NCBI RefSeq assembly: GCF_001553035.1
Contig: NZ_KQ959925.1
Span: 1-53,153, forward strand
Reading direction: 5' to 3'
DNA from: Gemella haemolysans
GTDB taxonomy: Bacteria > Bacillota > Bacilli > Staphylococcales > Gemellaceae
Length of the DNA: 53,153 nucleotides
Positions 16,396 through 27,260 of the stretch are shown here, piece by piece. The notes under the pieces are model-generated. The model saw nothing but the letters and a program-made list of their open reading frames with translations, had not been told where the DNA came from and made no database searches. The translations under genes were made by a program, and so were the position numbers. Within the stretch, counting starts at the first letter, position 1; each line of letters opens with the position of its first letter.

Positions 16396-16515
16396 TTTTT
16401 TACACCTTACAATAAAAAATTTATTTGCTTAAGATAACTAAATATGTTATATACATCTACAAGAAACCTGTTATTAAAAGACAAAGTAATAATAGATGAT
16501 TAATACTTTAATTAC

Positions 16516-16544
16516 ATTATATAACAGAAATCTCTTCAAATCAA
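16516..16544 (-). promoter_or_regulatory. Promoter of the apbE operon
   Basis: Minus-strand TTGATT (16544-16539), 17-base spacer, TATAAT (16521-16516); leader of about 110 nt before the apbE ATG. Confidence 0.75.
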
Positions 16545-16812
16545 TAAAATATTTAACTCATAAAGGAGGTCAACACAATATTTTCATTAAAAAACACAAT
16601 AATAAGTAATATCCTTATTTTAATTTTTCATAAAAAAAATAAAAAATATATTTTATGTTCAATCTTCACCATCCAAAAATATTAATCTAACAACACTTTA
16701 CAGCTTTTTAAGTTATTTAAAATTTATCAAAATATATTTATTATAAATTTCTAAAAATACAAATATAAACTAAAAAAAAATAAAAATGTAATAGTACAAC
16801 TTTCATTTTCAT

Positions 16813-16827
16813 TGATATTCATTTTCA
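16813..16827. promoter_or_regulatory. Fur/PerR-like box
   Basis: TGATATT-C-ATTTTCA fits the 7-1-7 palindrome TGATAAT-N-ATTATCA at 12 of 14 defined positions. It lies in a run of further ATTTTCATT half-sites. No promoter with a gene clearly belongs to it; the nearest downstream gene on the minus strand is apbE, about 420 bases away. Confidence 0.4.
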
Positions 16828-16938
16828 TTTACCTATCTGTATCATATTAAGTATGTATATACTGTTATAAAATAAAACTATTAATCAGTCTAAACATTAA
16901 AAAATATCCTTCATTTTCGACTAATTAATAGTTTGTTT

Positions 16939-17235
16939 TTAATTTTTAATTTTTAATTTTATTTTCCTAGTAATAAATACTAGTAAATTCATTATAATAC
17001 TAGAAAATACTATCGGCATATACACATTTAATACTGACGCTCCTACTTCTTGCCCTACTATTAACTTATAGTATATACCTATGAATAACACTCCCAATGC
17101 AAGAGCATTTATTAATAATGGTGAAAGCCATAGTTTCTTAAATGCTATGTTTAAAATATATGTGATAAACCACGATCCTAATATATACCATTTACTATAG
17201 GTATACCAATATGCCAATAAAACTATTATACTCAT
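16939..17235 (-). CDS. Small membrane protein of the nanE operon
   Basis: A 98-residue protein with about four hydrophobic segments and a basic C-terminal end (Arg-Lys-Ile-Lys-Leu-Lys-Ile-Lys-Asn). I do not recognise the family with certainty. Its ATG overlaps the nanE stop by one base (TAATG), so it is translationally coupled to nanE and belongs to the sugar ABC operon. It is too small to be a transporter itself and may be an accessory protein. No terminator with a T-run is clear downstream. Confidence 0.7.
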   Translation of the reverse strand: MSIIVLLAYWYTYSKWYILGSWFITYILNIAFKKLWLSPLLINALALGVLFIGIYYKLIVGQEVGASVLNVYMPIVFSSIIMNLLVFITRKIKLKIKN

Positions 17236-17927
17236 TATCTCAACTCACTTAAAAATCTTGATGCAATTTCTTGCGGTCTAGTTATCGCTCCACCAACCAC
17301 TATACAATATGCCCCCGCTTCAAATGCTTGTTTTGCTTGTTCTGGAGTATGAATTTTTCCTTCTGCTATAACCGGAATTTTTACATTTTTTACGATTTCT
17401 TTTACTAAATCTGGATTGAATTTTTTTGAATTTGCTGTGTACGGTGTATATCCATTCATCGTTGTCCCTACGAAATCCACCCCTGCTCTTTCCGCTTCTA
17501 TAGCTTCTTCTAAATTAGAAATATCTGCCATCAATAATACATTAGGATACTTTTCTTTTATTTCTTTCACGAATCCACTAGGTGTTTTACCATCCCCTCG
17601 TTCTCTATTCGTACAATCTAACGCTATTATATCAGAACCTGCCTCTACTAATTTATCGACTTCATCCATTGTAGCAGTTATATATGAAGCATATCCTTCA
17701 TATGATTTTTTTATTATACCAATTACTGGTAAATTCGTTTGTTCTTTTATTTGTTTAATATCTAAAACTCCTTGAGCTCTAATAGCTTTTACCCCTGCAT
17801 TCTTAACAGCTTGTGCCATTAAACACATTATTCCACCTTCTTCTTTATATAAAGCTTCACCTGGTAATGCTTGACAAGAAACTATCATTTCTCCTTTTAG
17901 ATATTCTAATAATTGTTGTTTATCCAT
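17235..17927 (-). CDS. nanE: N-acetylmannosamine-6-phosphate 2-epimerase
   Basis: A 230-residue TIM barrel that converts ManNAc-6-phosphate to GlcNAc-6-phosphate, the last sialic-acid-specific step. Family motifs: Gly-Glu-Met-Ile-Val-Ser-Cys-Gln-Ala start region, Ala-Leu-Asp-Cys-Thr (about 118-122), Ala-Glu-Gly-Lys-Ile-His-Thr-Pro (about 190-197) and Val-Val-Gly-Gly-Ala-Ile-Thr-Arg-Pro near the C-terminus. It lies 4 bases after a sugar ABC permease gene. The lyase (nanA) and kinase (nanK) are not in this window, so they lie elsewhere or the importer brings in ManNAc-type sugars. Confidence 0.95.
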   Translation of the reverse strand: MDKQQLLEYLKGEMIVSCQALPGEALYKEEGGIMCLMAQAVKNAGVKAIRAQGVLDIKQIKEQTNLPVIGIIKKSYEGYASYITATMDEVDKLVEAGSDIIALDCTNRERGDGKTPSGFVKEIKEKYPNVLLMADISNLEEAIEAERAGVDFVGTTMNGYTPYTANSKKFNPDLVKEIVKNVKIPVIAEGKIHTPEQAKQAFEAGAYCIVVGGAITRPQEIASRFLSELR

Positions 17928-17931
17928 AAGA

Positions 17932-18759
17932 TTATCCTTTCACCGCTCCTAAAGTAACACCTTGAGTAAAGTAATTTTGGAAACAAATAAACACGATTAT
18001 CATCGGTAATGATGCTAATGATGCCCCTGCCATTAGTAATCCGTAGTCATTAGAGAACTCTTGACCTTGTGCTAACGCTGCTAACCCTAAAGGTAATGTA
18101 GACATGTCTGGTGTATTAGAGAAGATTAATTGTGAGAAGTAATCGTTCCAGCTGGCGATGAAAGTAAAGATCGCTAATGCTCCGATACCTGGTTTAATGA
18201 TTGGTAAAGCGATATTTATAAATGTTCTTACTTCACCACAACCATCTATTCTTGCTGATTCAAGTAGTTCGGTTGGAATTGCTTGAGAGAATTGTCTCAT
18301 TAAGAATACCCCGAACGGCCAACCTACCGCAGGTAGAATTAACGCGTAGTATGTATTCATTAAGTTAAATTCAGTGATTAAGTTTAATAAAGGTATTAAA
18401 ATTACTTGTTTTGGTAATGCCATTGCTGCCACAAACACCATGAATATTATCTTAACACCCGGGAAATTTTTCTTAGCTAGCGCATATCCTGCTAATGCTG
18501 ACGTAGCACAAACTAAGAATGTTGTCATTACTGAAATAAATACTGAGTTAAAGAACCATCTTAATGTATTCGATGTAAATAACTTCTCATAGTTTTCCAA
18601 TGTTGGAGTAGATGGCCACCATTCTGGTGGAATTGTTATTGCTACATCTTGTAATTTAAATGACCCTGATGCAATCCAATAAAATGGAAAAATAAAGAAT
18701 ATAGTTAACCCAAGTAATATTATCATTGATACTATTTTAAAAATACTTATACTTTTCAT
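17932..18759 (-). CDS. Sugar ABC transporter permease, MalG type
   Basis: A 275-residue inner-membrane permease with six segments. The EAA loop that contacts the ATPase is Glu-Ser-Ala-Arg-Ile-Asp-Gly-Cys-Gly-Glu (about 166-175), typical of the MalG side of CUT1 sugar importers. It pairs with the MalF-type permease 11 bases upstream and feeds sugar to nanE metabolism. In pneumococci the sialic-acid importer SatABC has the same gene order beside nanE, so amino-sugar or sialic-acid import is the best guess. Confidence 0.92.
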   Translation of the reverse strand: MKSISIFKIVSMIILLGLTIFFIFPFYWIASGSFKLQDVAITIPPEWWPSTPTLENYEKLFTSNTLRWFFNSVFISVMTTFLVCATSALAGYALAKKNFPGVKIIFMVFVAAMALPKQVILIPLLNLITEFNLMNTYYALILPAVGWPFGVFLMRQFSQAIPTELLESARIDGCGEVRTFINIALPIIKPGIGALAIFTFIASWNDYFSQLIFSNTPDMSTLPLGLAALAQGQEFSNDYGLLMAGASLASLPMIIVFICFQNYFTQGVTLGAVKG

Positions 18760-18770
18760 TCTAAATCCTC

Positions 18771-19676
18771 CTAATCATTGTCTGTAGATAGAAACTTAAA
18801 TTGTAGTATTGAAATTATTCCAATAATTACAGCAAGGATAATACCCATCGCACTAGCTACACCATGATTTCCGTTTTTTATTGCCGCTTCATATACTAGG
18901 TACATGATTGTACTTGTTCCGTAGTTCGGTCCCCCAGCAGTTAATAACTGGATAAGTGCGAAAATTTGGAACGAGTTAATTGTAGTTACAACTACAATAT
19001 ATAATGTCGTTGGTTTAATCAGCGGCCAAGTGATTTTTGTGAACACTTGCCATTTTGTAGCTCCATCAATCTCTGAAGCTTCTAATAATTCTTTTGGCAC
19101 GTTACCTAAAGCAGCAACATAAAGAATTATCGGTTGACCTAATGAAGTAGTAATCAAAATCGTAATAATAGCATATAATGCTGTACTCGGATTTCCTAAC
19201 CAGTCAACATTATCCTTAATTAAATGCATCGATTTAAATACATAGTTTAAAATCCCATATTCTGGGTGATAGATCCAAGCCCAAACTACAGTAACAGAAA
19301 CTACAGAAGAAATCGCTGGAATATAGAATACTCCACGGAAAAATGATCTTACTACTGCACTCTTATTGTAAATCGTTACTGCAACAAATATAGATACTAG
19401 TACTACTATGGGTACTGCAACTACCGTCACAATAATCGTATTAATAAGTGATTTCATGAATGGTTCGTGGATTGTTGCTCCACTTCCACTGAACATTAAG
19501 TCTGAATAGTGTTTAAGTCCAACGAATACTGGATTCTTTTTAGCAAAACTGTATAATGATAACTGCAGTCCACGTAACATTGGCACTAAAACAAATGTTA
19601 TAAAAAATATACTAACCGGCAAAATAAACAGATATGCACTAAAGTCTATTTTTTTTCTTTTCTTAGTAGTTTTCAT
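18771..19676 (-). CDS. Sugar ABC transporter permease, MalF type
   Basis: A 301-residue permease with six membrane segments and the EAA loop Glu-Ala-Ser-Glu-Ile-Asp-Gly-Ala-Thr (about 200-208). It forms the channel with the MalG-type partner. An AGGAGG-like site lies before the ATG. It is separated from the binding-protein gene by a terminator-like hairpin (19707-19734), which would keep permease levels below binding-protein levels. Confidence 0.92.
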   Translation of the reverse strand: MKTTKKRKKIDFSAYLFILPVSIFFITFVLVPMLRGLQLSLYSFAKKNPVFVGLKHYSDLMFSGSGATIHEPFMKSLINTIIVTVVAVPIVVLVSIFVAVTIYNKSAVVRSFFRGVFYIPAISSVVSVTVVWAWIYHPEYGILNYVFKSMHLIKDNVDWLGNPSTALYAIITILITTSLGQPIILYVAALGNVPKELLEASEIDGATKWQVFTKITWPLIKPTTLYIVVVTTINSFQIFALIQLLTAGGPNYGTSTIMYLVYEAAIKNGNHGVASAMGIILAVIIGIISILQFKFLSTDND

Positions 19677-19706
19677 AGAACCTCCTAAAAAGTTTATTTT
19701 TTATCT

Positions 19707-19734
19707 AAAAAAGGGATAGAAGCAACTCTATCCC
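19707..19734 (-). terminator. Intra-operon attenuating terminator
   Basis: Minus-strand GGGATAGA and TCTATCCC form an 8-bp stem followed by six T, between the stop of the binding protein (19748) and the start of the MalF-type permease (19676). Partial termination here would explain the usual excess of binding protein over permease. Confidence 0.75.
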
Positions 19735-19747
19735 TTCATACGTCAAA

Positions 19748-21049
19748 TTACAATGCTTCTTTTATTGTTTTATTTGCATCTTCTACAAACTTATCTAATC
19801 CTTCTTTAGGTGTAGTTTTTCCATTTAATACACCTTGAACCATGTTGAACCATAGCGGTCTCATTTTAGCGAATCCTGGAATTGTGTTATAGTATGGAGC
19901 GTATTGTCCAGTTAGTCCTTCAGCAAATTTAAGTTCTTCTGAATCATATAATCCTGTTTCACCTTTTTTAGCTGAGAAGTTACCAGATGCTAATAGAGTA
20001 CGTTTACCCCAATCTTTATCATTAACCATAAAGTCAACGAATTTTTTAGCCGCTGCTGCTTTATCTGCATCACCATTATCAAAGATGGCTGGTCCTGCAA
20101 CTAGGTAATCGTATTTAGCTTTTCCTCCATTGTTAGGGAATGGTAAGAATTTGTAGTTAAATCCAGATGCGTGTGAAGCTGCGATACCAGGAGAGAATAA
20201 GATTGTAGTTGCCGCACGTCCTGATTTGAACGCCTCTAGAGCATCTTTAGCTTCTAATGCTACACCTTGTCCTAATAAACCATCATCGTAAGCTTTTTTA
20301 ACCCACTCTAATCCTTTAACACCATTTGCATCGTTAATAGTGTATTTGCTGTTTGCATCATCTGTAATCCAAGAATTGTATAAGTTCGCTACAAATGCTC
20401 TTGGTCCTTGATCTCCTGCTTGTGATTTAGTGTAGAATAAAGCTGGAGTAATGCTTGAATCTTTTTGTTTAACTGCTTTTAAGAATTTTTCATATTCTTC
20501 TACAGTCCAACTTCTATCTTGTTTATTTAGAGGTAGTAAATCAGTTACCCCTAATTTATCTGTTAAATCTTTATTTACACCCATTAAGAATGGTGCTACC
20601 CCTTGTGGATACATATAAAGTTTATCTTTGTAACTAGATGCTTTAACTGCTGCTTCATTTAATTTAGATTTATCAACATCATCTAATGGAACCAATAAAT
20701 CTTTGGCTGCCCATGCGATTACTCGGCCTGGAGCATCATAGATTACGTCTGGAGCTGTTTTCGATTGAATAGCTGTTTCAATTTTTGCTGGTCCATCTGT
20801 AAATTCAATTTTTTGATAGTTAACTTTAATATTTGGATTTTTCGCTTCAAACGCTTTGATTAAAGCTGCATCAAAATCCTCAGTTTTTTTGAATTCTTTA
20901 TCTTTTGTAAATTGTGGGAAGTCCCAATAAGTAATTTCTACTTTTTTATTCGGATCGGCTTGCTTTTCTTCTTTTTTTCCGCCCACACACCCTGTTAAAA
21001 CAAGAGCTGTTGTTGCTGCTACAGCAAACAATTTATTTAATTTTCTCAT
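19748..21049 (-). CDS. Sugar-binding lipoprotein of ABC importer
   Basis: A 433-residue extracellular solute-binding protein, family 1. The signal peptide ends in the lipobox Leu-Thr-Gly-Cys21, so it is anchored to the membrane outside. The mature part starts with a short charged linker, then a strand-rich lobe (Ile-Thr-Tyr-Trp-Asp-Phe-Pro) as in sugar-binding relatives. It captures the substrate for the two permeases downstream. The ATPase gene lies upstream, 54 bases away. Confidence 0.93.
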   Translation of the reverse strand: MRKLNKLFAVAATTALVLTGCVGGKKEEKQADPNKKVEITYWDFPQFTKDKEFKKTEDFDAALIKAFEAKNPNIKVNYQKIEFTDGPAKIETAIQSKTAPDVIYDAPGRVIAWAAKDLLVPLDDVDKSKLNEAAVKASSYKDKLYMYPQGVAPFLMGVNKDLTDKLGVTDLLPLNKQDRSWTVEEYEKFLKAVKQKDSSITPALFYTKSQAGDQGPRAFVANLYNSWITDDANSKYTINDANGVKGLEWVKKAYDDGLLGQGVALEAKDALEAFKSGRAATTILFSPGIAASHASGFNYKFLPFPNNGGKAKYDYLVAGPAIFDNGDADKAAAAKKFVDFMVNDKDWGKRTLLASGNFSAKKGETGLYDSEELKFAEGLTGQYAPYYNTIPGFAKMRPLWFNMVQGVLNGKTTPKEGLDKFVEDANKTIKEAL

Positions 21050-21103
21050 AATATGAGCCCCCTTATTTTGTATGTTTTATAAAAATTTGACGTCTTAATT
21101 AAA

Positions 21104-22207
21104 TTATTCTAAGATACTAAGTTCAGTATCTACATCGAAGTAATGAGCCCTATTCATATCTAAAGCAAATGTTAGTTCATCTCCCATTTTAATATTTTGT
21201 CTTGAATGTACAATTGCTTTAATATTTTCTCCATTTAAATCAGTATGAACAATATATTCAGACCCTAATAACTCTGCCACAATTACTTTTGAAGTAATCT
21301 TGGCATGTGAATATGTCTCTAGTACAAGTGGATCATTAGAGATATTTTCTGGTCTAATTCCTAAAACTACTTCTTTTCCTTCATAACCTAGTTCTTTTAA
21401 TCTATCAAAGTGTCCTACTGGAATTTCTATTTCTCCTCCATCTTTAGTTACAAAGTTACCTTCAGCAACTCTACCTCTCATGAAGTTCATTGTAGGTGCT
21501 CCGATAAATCCTGCTACAAATAAATTTTCTGGGTGATCATAAATCTCTTTAGGGCTTCCAACTTGTTGAACAATACCTTTTTTCATTACTACAATTCTAT
21601 CCGCCATTGTCATAGCTTCTGTTTGGTCATGCGTTACATAGATTGTAGTTGCACCTAAAGTATTATGAATCTTAATTATTTCCGCTCTCATGTTACTTCT
21701 TAATTTAGCATCTAAGTTCGATAGTGGCTCATCCATAAGGAATACCTTCGGACTTCTTACAATAGCTCTTCCTAGTGCAACCCTTTGACGTTGTCCTCCA
21801 GAAAGTGCTTTTGGCTTTCTATCTAAAAGTTCTTCTAATCCAAGAATTTTTGCAGCTTCTTCAACTTTCGCTTTTATTTCATCTTTAGGAACTTTTCTTA
21901 GTTTTAGAGCAAATGCCATATTATCAAAAACTGTCATATGTGGGTATAGCGCATAACTTTGAAATACCATTGCGATATCTCTATCTTTAGGTTCAACATC
22001 ATTTACTAACTTATCCCCTATATAAAACTCACCTTCTGTTATATCTTCTAGACCGGCAATCATTCTAAGGGTAGTAGATTTTCCACACCCTGATGGTCCA
22101 ACAAATACAACAAATTCCTTGTCAGCCACTTCCAAATTAAAATCAGTTACCGCGCAAAAGCCATTATCATACTTTTTATAAATTTTTTTTAATGATAAAC
22201 TTGCCAT
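21104..22207 (-). CDS. Sugar importer ATPase, MsmK/UgpC type
   Basis: A 367-residue ATPase: Walker A Gly-Pro-Ser-Gly-Cys-Gly-Lys-Ser (about 38-45), signature Leu-Ser-Gly-Gly-Gln-Arg-Gln-Arg, Walker B with Met-Asp-Glu-Pro-Leu-Ser-Asn-Leu-Asp, switch His, and a C-terminal TOBE/OB region (about 240-367). In streptococci such an ATPase (MsmK) is shared by several sugar importers; here it heads one importer operon, so it may be dedicated or shared. An AGGAGG site precedes the ATG, and the promoter overlaps a cre box. Confidence 0.93.
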   Translation of the reverse strand: MASLSLKKIYKKYDNGFCAVTDFNLEVADKEFVVFVGPSGCGKSTTLRMIAGLEDITEGEFYIGDKLVNDVEPKDRDIAMVFQSYALYPHMTVFDNMAFALKLRKVPKDEIKAKVEEAAKILGLEELLDRKPKALSGGQRQRVALGRAIVRSPKVFLMDEPLSNLDAKLRSNMRAEIIKIHNTLGATTIYVTHDQTEAMTMADRIVVMKKGIVQQVGSPKEIYDHPENLFVAGFIGAPTMNFMRGRVAEGNFVTKDGGEIEIPVGHFDRLKELGYEGKEVVLGIRPENISNDPLVLETYSHAKITSKVIVAELLGSEYIVHTDLNGENIKAIVHSRQNIKMGDELTFALDMNRAHYFDVDTELSILE

Positions 22208-22247
22208 ATTAACCTCCTATAAATTGATATTTATCTTTTCATCAAAA

Positions 22248-22276
22248 ATAGTACCATATTTGAAAGCGTTTGTAAA
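22248..22276 (-). promoter_or_regulatory. Promoter of the nan/ABC operon with cre box
   Basis: Minus-strand TTTACA (22276-22271), 17-base spacer, TACTAT (22253-22248) preceded by TGG. A catabolite-response element, TGAAAGCGTTTGTA on the plus strand at 22261-22274, lies between and over the -35, fitting 13 of 14 positions of the CcpA consensus. CcpA binding would block RNA polymerase, so glucose repression is expected. Confidence 0.75.
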
Positions 22277-22720
22277 GATAAAAATCTAGAAATTTAATGT
22301 TTTGATCTTCAAAATAGTTGATTATTTTTTCATTTTATTTAAACAATAAACAAACTTATTTTTTAAAAATATTATATAAAATATATTAAAAAAACACATT
22401 ATGCACTTTAAATCGAACATTTTATCTCACGACATTTTAATGTATTTTATTATTATATTGAGATTTTAATTTAATACATTAATACTCGTATAATTATAAT
22501 CATCTTTTTAAAATCTTTTACTATAACTATTCTTAAACAAAAATCATATCCTATATTAATAAATAAACTCTAATTTGTTTTACATAATGGAAATTAAGAT
22601 ACACTTAGTAAAACTATTACTTTATATTAGTGAAAAACAGATATCTAATATCCTTAATATATTTATAAATAATGATAGACATAAACATAATTTTTTCAGG
22701 TGAATCATATAGATATAAAT

Positions 22721-22752
22721 AAAAAAAGGCAAAAGCCTTAGACTTTTACCTT
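22721..22752 (-). terminator. Terminator of the glycolytic operon
   Basis: Minus-strand GGTAAAAG and CTTTTGCC (one G-U pair) around a short loop, then seven T. It follows eno after 21 bases. Confidence 0.85.
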
Positions 22753-22773
22753 TTTAAATCTATTTTATACTAA

Positions 22774-24108
<1,335 letters not shown>

Positions 24109-24155
24109 TTAATTTATATTTCTATTATACTACAATTTTTTTAAAATTGCTAAAC

Positions 24156-24938
<783 letters not shown>

Positions 24939-24946
24939 TTAAAAAA

Positions 24947-26143
24947 TTATTTATTTGATAATGAATCAATTCCTGGTAATACTTTTCCTTCTAGGTATTC
25001 TAGAGAAGCTCCCCCACCTGTAGAAATGTGTGAGAATTTTTCTGCATATCCTAAAGAAATAGCTGCTGTTGCACTATCTCCACCACCAATGATAGTAGTA
25101 GCTCCTTCTAAGTGAGCAATAGCTTCACATACACCAATTGTACCTTTTGCAAAGTTTGGCATTTCGAACACACCCATTGGCCCGTTCCAAATTACAGTTT
25201 TTGCTCCCTCAAGAGTGTTTTTGAATAATTCAACAGATTTAGGACCGATATCTAATCCTTCTTCATCAGGCTGAATATCACCTTCAGCAACACGGCTAGG
25301 CGCATCATTTGAGAACTCTTTAGCTACAACTGTATCGATTGGTAATACTAATTTATCACCAGCTTTTGCCATAAGTTCACGAGCGTATTCAACTTTATCA
25401 TCTTCACAAAGTGAAATTCCGATTTCTTTACCTTGTGCTTTCATGAAAGTATAAGCCATACCTCCACCGATGATTACTTTATCAGCTTTATCTAATAAGT
25501 TTTCAATTACTGCAATTTTATCAGAAACTTTTGCTCCACCTAAGATTGCAACAAGTGGTCTTTCTGGGTTATCAACTGCTCCACCGATAAATTTAATTTC
25601 TTTATCTACTAGGAATCCAGAAGCAGAGTTTCCTTCACCAATATTAGATGCAATACCTACGTTTGAAGCATGAGCACGGTGAGCTGTACCGAATGCATCG
25701 TTTACATATACATCACCTAAAGAAGCCCAATATTTAGCAAGTTCTGGATTATTTTTAGATTCTTTTTTACCATCTACATCTTCGAAACGAGTGTTTTCGA
25801 ACATTAAGATTTCACCTTCATTTAATCCTTTAACCGCTGCTTCTAATTCAGCTCCACGAGTTTCAGCTACGAATTTTACTTCTTTACCTAATAGTTCTGA
25901 TAATCTTTTAGCAACTGGCGCTAAACTTTTTGAAGCTTTATCAGCTTCTTCTTTAACACGTCCTAAGTGAGAGAACGCTACTACTTTAGCTCCTTGATTT
26001 AAAGCATACTCAATAGTTGGTAATGCTGCAGTAATACGATTATCGTTTGTAATTACACCATCTTTTAAAGGCACGTTGAAATCAACACGCATTAAGACAG
26101 TTTTCCCTTGTAAGTTACCTAAGTCTTTAATAGATTTCTTCAT
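24947..26143 (-). CDS. pgk: Phosphoglycerate kinase
   Basis: A 398-residue two-lobed kinase that makes ATP from 1,3-bisphosphoglycerate. Arg-Val-Asp-Phe-Asn-Val-Pro near 19-25, the hinge and Gly-Gly-Ala-Lys-Val-Ser-Asp-Lys, and the ATP-site Gly-Gly-Gly-Asp-Ser-Ala-Thr-Ala near 350 are intact. Separated from gap by 96 bases that contain a strong hairpin (26182-26211), so gap and pgk levels may differ. Confidence 0.98.
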   Translation of the reverse strand: MKKSIKDLGNLQGKTVLMRVDFNVPLKDGVITNDNRITAALPTIEYALNQGAKVVAFSHLGRVKEEADKASKSLAPVAKRLSELLGKEVKFVAETRGAELEAAVKGLNEGEILMFENTRFEDVDGKKESKNNPELAKYWASLGDVYVNDAFGTAHRAHASNVGIASNIGEGNSASGFLVDKEIKFIGGAVDNPERPLVAILGGAKVSDKIAVIENLLDKADKVIIGGGMAYTFMKAQGKEIGISLCEDDKVEYARELMAKAGDKLVLPIDTVVAKEFSNDAPSRVAEGDIQPDEEGLDIGPKSVELFKNTLEGAKTVIWNGPMGVFEMPNFAKGTIGVCEAIAHLEGATTIIGGGDSATAAISLGYAEKFSHISTGGGASLEYLEGKVLPGIDSLSNK

Positions 26144-26181
26144 GGAAAGCTCCTTTTAAATATTTTTGGAATATATGAGAC

Positions 26182-26211
26182 AAGATATAAGTCAAAATCA
26201 ACTTATATCTT
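26182..26211 (-). other. Intercistronic hairpin between gap and pgk
   Basis: A perfect 11-bp stem (26182-26192 with 26201-26211) and 8-nt loop with no T-run after it on the minus strand. It is more like an RNA stabiliser or processing element than a terminator, and could protect the 3' end of a cggR-gap message. Confidence 0.6.
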
Positions 26212-26239
26212 ATCTACTCTTATTTATTACCTAATTAGA

Positions 26240-27247
26240 TTATTTGATTAATCCTGCAAAGTATTTTAATGTTCTTACTAATTGAGCAGTGTAAGACATT
26301 TCGTTGTCGTACCAAGATACAACTTTAACTAATTGTTTGTCACCAACAGTGATAACTTTTGTTTGAGTTGCATCGAATAATGATCCGTAAGAAATTCCTA
26401 CGATATCAGAAGATACGATTGGGTCTACGTTGTAACCGAATGATTCGTTAGAAGCAGCTTCCATAGCAGCGTTAACTTCTTCTGCTGTAACAGTTTTTTC
26501 TACTACTGCTACTAATTCAGTTAATGATCCTGTTGGTACAGGTACACGTTGAGCAGCTCCATCTAATTTACCGCTTAATTCTGGGATTACTAATCCGATT
26601 GCTTTAGCAGCACCAGTTGTGTTAGGTACGATGTTAGCAGCTGCAGCACGAGCACGACGTAAGTCTCCTTTAGGGTGTGGAGCATCTAGTGTATTTTGGT
26701 CACCAGTGTATCCGTGGATAGTTGTCATTAATCCTTCAACTACTGTGAAGTTATCGTGTAATGCTTTAGCCATTGGCGCTAAACAGTTAGTAGTACATGA
26801 AGCACCAGAGATAACTGTTTCAGTTCCATCTAAGATTTCGTGGTTTACGTTGTAAACTACAGTTTTAACGTCGTTTCCACCTGGAGCAGAGATTACAACT
26901 TTTTTAGCTCCTGCTTTAATGTGAGCTTCAGCTTTTTCTTTAGAAGTGAAGAAACCAGTACATTCTAATACTACGTCTACTCCTAATTCTCCCCATGGTA
27001 ATTCAGCTGGGTTTGGATTAGCGAAAGCTTTAATTTCTTTACCGTTTACTACGATGCTTCCTTCTGCTGCAGATACTTCTCCGTCAAAACGACCTTGAGT
27101 TGTGTCGTATTTTAATAAGTGAACTAGTTGAGCAACTGGTGTTAAGTCGTTAATTGCTACTACTTCGATCCCTTCTACGTTTTGGATTCTTCTTAATGCT
27201 AGACGTCCGATACGTCCAAATCCGTTAATTGCTACTTTTACTGTCAT
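26240..27247 (-). CDS. gapA: Glyceraldehyde-3-phosphate dehydrogenase
   Basis: A 335-residue NAD-dependent enzyme. Rossmann start Gly-Phe-Gly-Arg-Ile-Gly-Arg, catalytic Cys in Gly-Ala-Ser-Cys-Thr-Thr-Asn-Cys, and C-terminal Trp-Tyr-Asp-Asn-Glu-Met-Ser-Tyr are intact. It lies 13 bases after cggR, the same order as in Bacillus, so this is the glycolytic GapA. Confidence 0.98.
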   Translation of the reverse strand: MTVKVAINGFGRIGRLALRRIQNVEGIEVVAINDLTPVAQLVHLLKYDTTQGRFDGEVSAAEGSIVVNGKEIKAFANPNPAELPWGELGVDVVLECTGFFTSKEKAEAHIKAGAKKVVISAPGGNDVKTVVYNVNHEILDGTETVISGASCTTNCLAPMAKALHDNFTVVEGLMTTIHGYTGDQNTLDAPHPKGDLRRARAAAANIVPNTTGAAKAIGLVIPELSGKLDGAAQRVPVPTGSLTELVAVVEKTVTAEEVNAAMEAASNESFGYNVDPIVSSDIVGISYGSLFDATQTKVITVGDKQLVKVVSWYDNEMSYTAQLVRTLKYFAGLIK

Positions 27248-27260
27248 TTTTTAGTTCCTC

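Larger units (their letters stand above)
16396..16938. other. Long AT-rich intergenic region
   Basis: 543 bases without a supportable gene. It contains the apbE promoter (16516-16544, minus) and a Fur/PerR-like palindrome (16813-16827). A plus-strand AAAGGAGGT at 16562-16570 has no ATG, GTG or TTG at the right distance. It may be the site of a lost gene. Confidence 0.6.
22208..22773. other. Intergenic region, nan operon promoter to eno terminator
   Basis: 566 AT-rich bases. The left end holds the importer promoter with its cre box (22248-22276); the right end holds the eno terminator (22721-22752). I see no gene or further structure in the middle 450 bases. Confidence 0.7.

Noticed and set aside
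16562-16612. Strong AAAGGAGGT suggesting a small gene on the plus strand
   Set aside because: No ATG, GTG or TTG at the right distance; an ATA or ATT start would be needed and the short peptide has no support.
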